The notes under the pieces: generated by a model
What the model was told of the DNA's origin: nothing
Databases searched by the model: none
The model's input: the letters and a program-made list of their open reading frames with translations, nothing else
Shown: positions 35,480 to 41,693 of the stretch, piece after piece
Layout: each line of letters starts with the position of its first letter
Numbering within the stretch: the stretch's first letter is position 1
NCBI RefSeq assembly: GCF_025980345.1
Contig: NZ_JAPDUI010000009.1
Coordinates: 1 to 41,693, forward strand
Reading direction: 5' to 3'
DNA length: 41,693 bases
From: Arenimonas sp. GDDSR-1
Lineage (GTDB): Bacteria; Pseudomonadota; Gammaproteobacteria; Xanthomonadales; Xanthomonadaceae
Translations under genes and position numbers: made by a program

Positions 35480-36348
35480 CAGCGTCCCGTGGCCCAGCTC
35501 AGGTAAAGGCCGAGCAGATCGGCACCGGAAATGAACTGGATCCAGCCGGCGATGGCCAGATACTGGCCGAAAGGAATCTGGGTATCGCGGTGCTTGCCGG
35601 CCGTGGCCAGCCAGAGACCGCCGATGACCGCGCCGACCAGGGACGACAGCAGCAGCACCGGCAACACCGCCTTGATGCCGCACCAGGCGCCGATGACCGC
35701 CAGCAGTTTGAAATCGCCTTCGCCCATGCCGTCCTTGCCGGTCAGCAGTTTGAACAGGCGTGTCACCGACCACAGGCTGAGGTAACCGGCCGCCGCGCCG
35801 AGGATGGCCGAGACCGGGTCGACGAACAGGGTAATCAGGCTGGCAATCAGCCCGAGCCACAGCAGGGGCAGGGTAATCTGGTCGGGCAACAGGGTTGTGC
35901 GCAGATCGATGCCGGACAGCACCACCAGCGCGGCGGTGAACGGCAGGGCGAACAGCAGTTGCAGCGAAATGCCGAAGCGCCAGACGCACAGCGCGAACAG
36001 AATGCCGGTAATCAGCTCGACGGCCGGATACTGCCAGGAGATCGGGGTGCGGCAGGAGCGGCACTTGCCGCGCAGCAACAGAAAGCTGAGCAGCGGAATG
36101 TTTTCCCAGGCTGACAGCGCGTGTCCGCACTGCGGGCAGGCCGAACGGCTGAACACCAGGCCCGGGGGTTTGGGTTCGTAGACTTCCGGCAGCGCGAGAA
36201 TTTCACGCGCTTCCTGACGCCAGCCCCATTCCAGGCGGGCCGGAAAGCGCAGAATCGCCACATTCAGGAAGCTGCCGACCAGCAGGCCGAATCCGAAGGT
36301 CAAGGCAATGAGCAGGACCGGATTGGCCTGCAGCACCGCCAGCATCAA
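35479..36348 (-). CDS. pilD: Type IV prepilin peptidase PilD
   Basis: Inner-membrane aspartic protease and N-methyltransferase that processes type IV prepilins and type II secretion pseudopilins. 289 aa, about eight membrane segments. The N-terminal cytoplasmic loop has the zinc tetracysteine CPQC...CRSC (about residues 70-98). The two catalytic aspartates lie in SGIDLRTTLLPD (near 146) and GMGEGDFKLL (near 206). It overlaps pilC by 4 nt. Confidence 0.96.
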   Translation of the reverse strand: MMLAVLQANPVLLIALTFGFGLLVGSFLNVAILRFPARLEWGWRQEAREILALPEVYEPKPPGLVFSRSACPQCGHALSAWENIPLLSFLLLRGKCRSCRTPISWQYPAVELITGILFALCVWRFGISLQLLFALPFTAALVVLSGIDLRTTLLPDQITLPLLWLGLIASLITLFVDPVSAILGAAAGYLSLWSVTRLFKLLTGKDGMGEGDFKLLAVIGAWCGIKAVLPVLLLSSLVGAVIGGLWLATAGKHRDTQIPFGQYLAIAGWIQFISGADLLGLYLSWATGR

Positions 36349-37607
36349 ATGGCCGCCGCCAGCTTGAACACCGGCAGATACATGCCGATGACCATCGAAC
36401 CGACCACGCCGCCGATGACGATCATCACCATCGGCTCGATCAGGCTGGACAGCGCATCCACGGCATTGTTCACTTCCTGCTCGTAGAACTCGGCGACCTT
36501 GAACAACATGGTATCGAGGGCACCGGCTTCCTCGCCGATGGCGGTCATCTGCATGACCATGTGCGGGAACACGCCGACCTGTTTCATCGCCACGTTCAGC
36601 GGGTAGCCGGTGGCGACGTCGTCCTTGATGCGCATCACCGCATTTTCATAGACGATGTTGCCGGTGGCGCCGGCCACCGTGGCCAGCGCATCGACCAGCG
36701 GTACGCCGGCCTTGAAGGTCACCGCCAGGGTGCGCGAGAAACGGGCGATGGCCGAGTTGTGCATGATCTGGCCGATGACCGGGATCTTGAGCAGGAGACG
36801 GTCGACGAATTCGGCGAAGGCGCGTGAACGTTTCAGGCTGCTGATGGTCAGGAATACGCCGCCGACAATCACCCCCAGAATCACCCACCACCATTTGATC
36901 AGGAAGTCGGAGGCCGCGATGATCAGCTGGGTGAAAGCGGGCAGATCGGCGCCGAAGCCTTTGAACAGGTTCTGGAAGGTCGGCACCACGAAAATCAGCA
37001 GAATCGCGGTCACCAGAATCGCGACCGCGATGACCACGGAAGGATAAAACAGGGCCTTCTTGATCTTGCCTTTCAGGGTTTCGATGCTTTCCTTGTAATT
37101 GGCGATGGTGTCGAGCACGGTATCGAGCACACCGGCGTTTTCGCCGGCGAACACCAGGTTCTGGTACAGCTTGTCGAAATACAGCGGATGCTTGGACAGG
37201 GCTTCCGAGAGCGCGGTACCGCTGGCGATGTCGGAACCGATGTTTTCCAGCAGGTTCTGCATGCGAATGTTTTTCTGGCCGCCGGACACGATGCCGAAAG
37301 CCTGCACCATCGGGATGCCGGATTGCATCATGGTCGCCAGCTGGCGCGAGAACACGGCGATGTCCTGCGGGCTGATGGTCTTGCCGGCGGCGCCGAACAG
37401 CGGCTTGGCCTTGGCCTTGACCTCCGGATTGCTGATGCCGCGCTTGCGCAGATCGAGTTTCAGCGCGGTTTCGGACTTGGCCGATTCCTCGCCTTTCATC
37501 TTGATGCCGCGTTTATCGACCCCTGACCAGCTGTACTGTTTCAGGATATCGTCGTTGCGGGCGTTGGTCTTCGCGCTTTTTGCGGCGGCGGTACGGGAGG
37601 CGGCCAT
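36345..37607 (-). CDS. pilC: Type IV pilus inner-membrane platform protein PilC
   Basis: Polytopic platform protein that couples the PilB/PilT motors to pilin polymerisation. 420 aa, two T2SSF domains (about 83-206 and 286-408) separated by hydrophobic segments near 190-212 and 235-258; signature segments IAVFSRQLATMMQSGIPM and RFSRTLAVTFKAGVPLVDAL. The final membrane segment is VMIVIGGVVGSMVIGMY. Three bases separate it from the upstream pilB stop, and no pilin gene lies between them. Confidence 0.96.
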   Translation of the reverse strand: MAASRTAAAKSAKTNARNDDILKQYSWSGVDKRGIKMKGEESAKSETALKLDLRKRGISNPEVKAKAKPLFGAAGKTISPQDIAVFSRQLATMMQSGIPMVQAFGIVSGGQKNIRMQNLLENIGSDIASGTALSEALSKHPLYFDKLYQNLVFAGENAGVLDTVLDTIANYKESIETLKGKIKKALFYPSVVIAVAILVTAILLIFVVPTFQNLFKGFGADLPAFTQLIIAASDFLIKWWWVILGVIVGGVFLTISSLKRSRAFAEFVDRLLLKIPVIGQIMHNSAIARFSRTLAVTFKAGVPLVDALATVAGATGNIVYENAVMRIKDDVATGYPLNVAMKQVGVFPHMVMQMTAIGEEAGALDTMLFKVAEFYEQEVNNAVDALSSLIEPMVMIVIGGVVGSMVIGMYLPVFKLAAAI

Positions 37608-37610
37608 GGG

Positions 37611-39332
37611 TTAGTCCTTGCTCACTCGGTTGATTTCGGCCAGGCTGGTCAGGCCTGCTTTGGCTTTGATGAGGGCGGAACGGCGCAGATCGCGTACGCC
37701 GGATTCCTGCGCGGCGCGGCCGATATCCAGTGCGTTGCCGCCGGCCAGGATGATTTCCTGGATTTTTTCGGTCATCGGCATGACCTGATAGATGCCGGTT
37801 CGGCCTTTGTAGCCTTCGGTGCATTCATCGCAGCCGATCGGATCATACAAGGTGATGCCTTCATCGATTTCTTCCTGGGTGAAGCCCTCTTTCAGCAGGG
37901 CGGCCGGCGGCAGCGGCGTTTTCATCGGCTTTTTGCAGTCGTGCAGGCGCCGCGCCAAGCGCTGGGCGATGACCAAGGTCACCGACGAGGTGATGTTGTA
38001 GGGCGCGATGCCCATGTTCATCAGGCGCGAGATGGTCTGCGGGGCGTCATTGGTGTGCAGGGTCGACAGCACCAGGTGTCCGGTCTGCGCGGCCTTGATG
38101 GCGATTTCGGCGGTTTCCAGATCGCGGATTTCGCCGACCATGATGATGTTCGGATCCTGACGCAGGAAGGAGCGCAGTGCCGCGGCGAAGGTCATGCCCT
38201 TTTTATTGCTGACCTGCACCTGATTGATGCCGGGCACGCGGATTTCGACCGGATCTTCGGCCGTCGAGATGTTGACTTCGGGCGTGTTCAGGATGTTCAG
38301 GCCGGTATACAGGGACACCGTCTTACCGGAACCGGTCGGACCGGTGACCAGGATCATGCCGTAGGGTTTGGCCAGGGCCTCCAGATAGATCTGCATCTGA
38401 TCGGGCTCGTAGCCGAGCTTTTCGATGCCGAGCTTGGCGGCCGAGTTGTCGAGCAGGCGCAGCACGATCTTTTCGCCGAACAGGGTCGGCAGGGTGCTGA
38501 CGCGGAAGTCCATCTGCTTGGTTTTGGACAGATTGAGCTTGATCCGGCCGTCCTGCGGGACCCGCCGTTCGGCGATGTCGAGCGCGGCCATGACTTTCAG
38601 GCGCGCGGCGATGCGCGGGTGCAGTCCGATCGGGGCCTTGGCGACCACGCGCAGGATGCCGTCGGTGCGGAAACGGACCCGGGATTCGGTTTCGTAGGGC
38701 TCGAAGTGGATGTCGGAGGCGCCGCGGCGGATGGCGTCGGTCAGCTGTTTATTGACGAACTTGACCACCGGCGTGTCGTCGGCGCGGTTGTCGGCTTTGT
38801 CGTCGCCGAGGTCTTCGTCGCCGCCAATGGCTTCGAGATTGACCAGCTCGTCATCACCGCTGTCATCGAGGGTATCGGCCGGATTGTTATAGGCCAGTTC
38901 AAGCGCCTTGCGCAGGGCGTCTTCGGCCACCACCACCGGCTCCACGATGGAGTTGCTGGCAAATTTCACCGCATCCAAGGCATCGCTGTTGGTCGGGTCG
39001 GCAATGGCCACGAATAGCTTGCCGCCGTGCCGTTGCAGTGGCAGCACCTGCTGTTTGCTGGCCAGTTCCTCGGGAATCAGGGACGCCAGGGACTGGCTCA
39101 GGTCCATCGCCGCCAGATCGAACAGGGGTAGGCCGAATTCGAGGGAAAACGCGCTGGCCAGCTGAATGCTGCTGACCAGCTTCTTCTCGACCAGATACTT
39201 CTGGATGGGGCGTTTGTCTTTGGCGGCTTCGGTTTGGGCCGTGCGGGCTTCGGCTTCGCCCAAGGCGCCATCCTGCACCAAGCGCCGGGTGATTCCGGTA
39301 ATTCCTACCAAATTAGCAGCGGCTGCATTCAT
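37611..39332 (-). CDS. pilB: Type IV pilus assembly ATPase PilB
   Basis: Hexameric extension motor of the type IV pilus, acting at the cytoplasmic face of PilC. 573 aa. N-terminal GspE_N (MshEN) domain about 10-150, acidic linker 155-186, then the ATPase: SDIHFEPYE near 206, Walker A GPTGSGKT at 331-338, Asp box AEDPVE near 358, Walker B IIMVGEIRD at 396-404, HTNDAPQTISRL near 426. In the zinc motif I see Cys466, Cys501 and Cys504; the position expected to hold a fourth Cys is His464. First gene of the pilB-pilC-pilD-coaE group. Confidence 0.96.
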   Translation of the reverse strand: MNAAAANLVGITGITRRLVQDGALGEAEARTAQTEAAKDKRPIQKYLVEKKLVSSIQLASAFSLEFGLPLFDLAAMDLSQSLASLIPEELASKQQVLPLQRHGGKLFVAIADPTNSDALDAVKFASNSIVEPVVVAEDALRKALELAYNNPADTLDDSGDDELVNLEAIGGDEDLGDDKADNRADDTPVVKFVNKQLTDAIRRGASDIHFEPYETESRVRFRTDGILRVVAKAPIGLHPRIAARLKVMAALDIAERRVPQDGRIKLNLSKTKQMDFRVSTLPTLFGEKIVLRLLDNSAAKLGIEKLGYEPDQMQIYLEALAKPYGMILVTGPTGSGKTVSLYTGLNILNTPEVNISTAEDPVEIRVPGINQVQVSNKKGMTFAAALRSFLRQDPNIIMVGEIRDLETAEIAIKAAQTGHLVLSTLHTNDAPQTISRLMNMGIAPYNITSSVTLVIAQRLARRLHDCKKPMKTPLPPAALLKEGFTQEEIDEGITLYDPIGCDECTEGYKGRTGIYQVMPMTEKIQEIILAGGNALDIGRAAQESGVRDLRRSALIKAKAGLTSLAEINRVSKD

Positions 39333-39542
39333 ATTTCAGATCTGGTTTTTATGATTCCCCACCCGAAGCTTACCGCAAAAAACCCTATGGCAAAAGGGAT
39401 TTAGCGCGCATTTTTGGGAAATAACCCGATCCCGGACCCGGTTCCGTGCCCTGTTGCTTAACGCCGGGCAGGCCACCGGCCCCGGGTGCCAACGCGGCAG
39501 AGCTTTGTTGTACTCTAGAACCAGTCCGAATTCAGGGAATCC

Positions 39543-40397
39543 ATGCACCTTTCCATCGTTCTGCCGGCCAAAAACGAAGCCGAAGGTCTGCGCCGGTTCC
39601 TGCCGGCACTGCGGGCGGCCCACCCCGGGGCCGAAATTCTGGTGGTGGATGACGGTTCCACCGATGAAACCGCCGCCGTGGCGCTGGCGGCCGGTGTTCA
39701 GGTGCTGTCCAACCCCTATTCGCTCGGCAACGGCGCCAGCATCAAACGCGGCGCCCGTGCCGCGCATGGCGAAGTGATCGTGTTCATGGATGCCGATGGC
39801 CAGCACCGGCCGGAGGAAGTAGCGCATCTGCTGGCGGCGCTGCACGCCGGCCATGACATGGCCGTAGGCGCCCGGGTCAAGGGCGGCCAGGCCAGCCTTG
39901 GCCGTGGTCTGGCCAATGGGTTTTACAACCGCTTGGCCAGCTGGATGACCGGGCACCGCATCCTTGACCTGACCTCCGGCTTCCGCGCCGTGCGCGCCGA
40001 TAAATTCCGCGAATTCCTGCACCTGCTGCCCAACGGCTTTTCCTACCCGACCACCTGTACCATGGCCTTCTTCCGCAGCGCCTATCCGGTGGCCTACGTG
40101 CCGGTGCAGGTGCTGCAGCGGATCGGCACCAACAGCCACATCCGCCCGCTCAAGGACGGCATCCGTTTCCTGCTGATCATCTTCAAGATCGCCACCCTGT
40201 ACTCGCCGGTGAAGCTGTTCGCGCCCACGGCCCTGCTGTTCTTTCTGACCGGCATGGCGTATTACGCCTATACCTTTTTCACCGAAGGCCGGTTCACCAA
40301 CATGAGCGTTCTGCTGTTCAGTGCCGCGGTCATCATCTTCCTGATCGGTCTCGTTTCCGAACAGATTACGGCGTTGATGTACAAGAAACATGAGTGA
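39543..40397 (+). CDS. GT2 family glycosyltransferase, DPM1-like, with C-terminal membrane segments
   Basis: A 284-aa inverting GT-A enzyme. SIVLPAKNEAEGL at the N-terminus binds the nucleotide; VVDDGSTDET near residue 36, GNGASIKRGARAA near 62, and MDADGQHRPEEV near 83 (metal-binding DxD). SGFRAVRAD near 144 is an acceptor-domain motif of polyprenyl-phosphate mannose/glucose transferases. Two hydrophobic segments (about 224-246 and 258-279) anchor it. The likely substrate is a sugar nucleotide and a lipid-linked acceptor; the identity is not readable. Its end overlaps the next gene by 8 nt. Confidence 0.9.
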   Translation: MHLSIVLPAKNEAEGLRRFLPALRAAHPGAEILVVDDGSTDETAAVALAAGVQVLSNPYSLGNGASIKRGARAAHGEVIVFMDADGQHRPEEVAHLLAALHAGHDMAVGARVKGGQASLGRGLANGFYNRLASWMTGHRILDLTSGFRAVRADKFREFLHLLPNGFSYPTTCTMAFFRSAYPVAYVPVQVLQRIGTNSHIRPLKDGIRFLLIIFKIATLYSPVKLFAPTALLFFLTGMAYYAYTFFTEGRFTNMSVLLFSAAVIIFLIGLVSEQITALMYKKHE

Positions 40398-41529
40398 AGT
40401 GCGCCGGAAAACCGTTCTGCTCATTACCCGTAATTTCCCGCCATTGGTCGGCGGCATGGAAAAGCTCAATCAGCGGATGCTGGAAGGCCTCGCCGAAAGC
40501 CACCGGACCCTGTTGATCGGCCCGAAGGGCTGCCGCAGTTTCGCGCCGGAGGGCACGCGGGTATACGAAGCGCCGGTCGCTAATATGCCCGTGTTTCTGA
40601 TTTATGCCAAATGCATGGCAATCTATCTCGCACTGACCCGGAGGCCCGCGATCTGTTTGGCCGGCAGTGGCCTGACCGCGCCGTATGCCTGGCTTGCGGC
40701 GCGGCTTTCAGGCGCTCGCGCCGCGGTGTACGTGCACGGCCTCGATCTGATTGCCGACAGCCGGATTTACCGCTGGTTGTGGCTGCCGTTTATCCGTCGT
40801 TGCGATGCGGTCATTTCCAATAGCGGAAACACGCAGCGCCTGGCAGAGTCGGTGGGCGTGCCGGCGGACCGGATATCGGTGGTGCACCCCGGAACCGATA
40901 TTCCGGAGCCCGATCCGGAAAAGGCTGCGGCATTCCGAATCAAGTTCGGTTTCGGCAGTTGCCCCTTGCTGTTGTCGGTGGGCCGGATTACCGCGCGCAA
41001 AGGGCTGTTGCCGTTTCTTCAGAAGGCCTGGCCCGCGGTGCTTGCACGGCATCCCGATGCCAAGCTTGTGGTGATCGGAAGCGAGCCGCAACAGGCGCTG
41101 CGCAAGGACAGACGAAGTGCCTTGGCGGATATCCACGCCTATTTGTCCAAATCCGGATTGGAAGAGTCAGTGCGATTTCTCGGGCGCGTGGACGATGCCA
41201 CGCTGACGGCCGCCTACCAGGCCGCGGATGTGCATGTGTTCCCGGTGCTGGATAGCACGGATGATGTCGAGGGCTTCGGCATGGTGGCCATCGAGGCGGC
41301 GGCAAACGGCCTGCCGACGGTGGCCTTCGATGCCGGCGGAGTGGCGGATGCTGTTGATCAAGGGCATACAGGCCAACTGCTGACTCCGGGTGATTATCCT
41401 GGCTTTTCGTTAGCGGTTCTTAGTGTTTTGAATCAGCCTCGAAACATCCAGCAACAAGATGGAATCATGGCAAAGTTCGGCTGGATCAGGTTTGGTCGGG
41501 ACTTGGAGAGAGCAATTTTACCGCTTTAA
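40390..41529 (+). CDS. GT4 family glycosyltransferase
   Basis: A 379-aa GT-B retaining enzyme. N-terminal acceptor domain with LITRNFPPLVGGMEKLNQR (the GG loop) and YVHGLDLI near 115; C-terminal nucleotide-sugar domain with LSVGRITARKGL near 196 and the EX7E motif in EGFGMVAIEAA (first Glu near 298), followed by GGVADAV. Similar proteins extend surface polysaccharides or glycolipids. The last 150 bases are richer in A+T than the rest. Its TAA shares TTAA with the convergent partial gene. Confidence 0.9.
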   Translation: MSEVRRKTVLLITRNFPPLVGGMEKLNQRMLEGLAESHRTLLIGPKGCRSFAPEGTRVYEAPVANMPVFLIYAKCMAIYLALTRRPAICLAGSGLTAPYAWLAARLSGARAAVYVHGLDLIADSRIYRWLWLPFIRRCDAVISNSGNTQRLAESVGVPADRISVVHPGTDIPEPDPEKAAAFRIKFGFGSCPLLLSVGRITARKGLLPFLQKAWPAVLARHPDAKLVVIGSEPQQALRKDRRSALADIHAYLSKSGLEESVRFLGRVDDATLTAAYQAADVHVFPVLDSTDDVEGFGMVAIEAAANGLPTVAFDAGGVADAVDQGHTGQLLTPGDYPGFSLAVLSVLNQPRNIQQQDGIMAKFGWIRFGRDLERAILPL

Positions 41530-41693
41530 TTTCGAAGCAGACTGTCCAGTTTTTCAGCGCCCTGATGCCAGTCCTGTGGCGTAGTGATGTTTTCATGTGT
41601 GGACTCAAGAGCTTCCAGTATCTTGTCGGAAAATGCCCTGGGGTCGTCTACGGGGACCAAAGCACGATTGCTGTTTCCCAACATCCAACGGAC
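41526..41693 (-). CDS. C-terminal end of a further glycosyltransferase (partial, cut by window edge)
   Basis: The minus strand has an open frame of 55 codons from the window edge to a TAA at 41528-41526. The translation includes LGNSNRALVPVDDPRAFSD, which is the C-terminal pattern of GT-B glycosyltransferases (the A-L-V-P-V-x-D-P-x-A stretch after the sugar-binding Glu region). The fragment is short, so the family is tentative, but coding character and the convergent TTAA join with the GT4 gene support it. The start lies beyond 41693. Confidence 0.6.
   Translation of the reverse strand, partial: VRWMLGNSNRALVPVDDPRAFSDKILEALESTHENITTPQDWHQGAEKLDSLLRN

Noticed and set aside
39333-39542. Sigma54 (-24/-12) promoter upstream of pilB
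   Set aside because: No TGGC-N8-TTGC arrangement was found on the minus strand in the gap; nothing else convincing is seen there apart from weak -10-like hexamers.

Overview
This 41.7-kb window (roughly 60-65% G+C over most of its length) is a chromosomal segment of a gammaproteobacterium, most likely of the Lysobacterales/Xanthomonadales. The inference rests on gene order: rsmI-rnpB-mraZ...lpxC-dciA-M23-secA-Nudix/ThiE-like-coaE-pilD-pilC-pilB, with glyA-nrdR-GNAT-nusB-thiL-pgpA to the left. As I recall it, this combines the Xanthomonas and Pseudomonas layouts. MurE carries the meso-diaminopimelate motif, and lpxC and lpoA indicate a Gram-negative envelope.

Layout. 1-750 (-): N-terminal part of the translation factor EttA. 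895-5558 (+): glyA, an unknown 165-aa protein, nrdR, a GNAT acetyltransferase frame that continues without a stop into nusB, thiL and pgpA. 5555-6874 (-): a solitary HipA-like kinase of the YjjJ type, lower in G+C than its surroundings, with an AT-rich upstream region full of TGTAA/TTACA repeats. 6972-9911 (-): lpoA, yraN and a GlcD-type FAD oxidoreductase. 9971-10801 (+): rsmI, divergent from lpoA. 10802-12893: a small secreted protein (-), the RNase P RNA (+) and two membrane/secreted proteins (-).

13030-28635 (+) is the complete division and cell wall (dcw) cluster: mraZ, rsmH, ftsL, ftsI, murE, murF, mraY, ftsW, murG, murC, ddl, ftsQ, ftsA, ftsZ. It is preceded by DnaA-box-like sites, a promoter and five MraZ-type boxes with 10-bp spacing, and closed by a strong hairpin. 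Nearly all junctions from rsmH to ftsQ overlap by 1, 4 or 11 nt, so the cluster is probably one translationally coupled unit that makes lipid II and assembles the divisome.

28766-34822 holds lpxC, dciA (-), an M23 peptidase, secA and a Nudix/degenerate ThiE fusion. A bidirectional terminator separates these from the minus-strand pilB-pilC-pilD-coaE group (type IV pilus assembly plus CoA synthesis). 39543 to the end holds a GT2 and a GT4 glycosyltransferase and the tail of a convergent third glycosyltransferase. G+C falls there, suggesting the edge of a variable surface-polysaccharide region.

Most of the window is conserved core. The parts worth a second look are the GNAT-NusB joined frame (with the riboflavin genes expected between them absent), the YjjJ-like kinase with its iteron-like control region, the DnaA/MraZ sites before the dcw cluster, the rnpB 3' overlap, and the right-hand glycosyltransferase edge. 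I did not find a clearly new multi-gene system. Sites and promoters were read by eye and no search was run.
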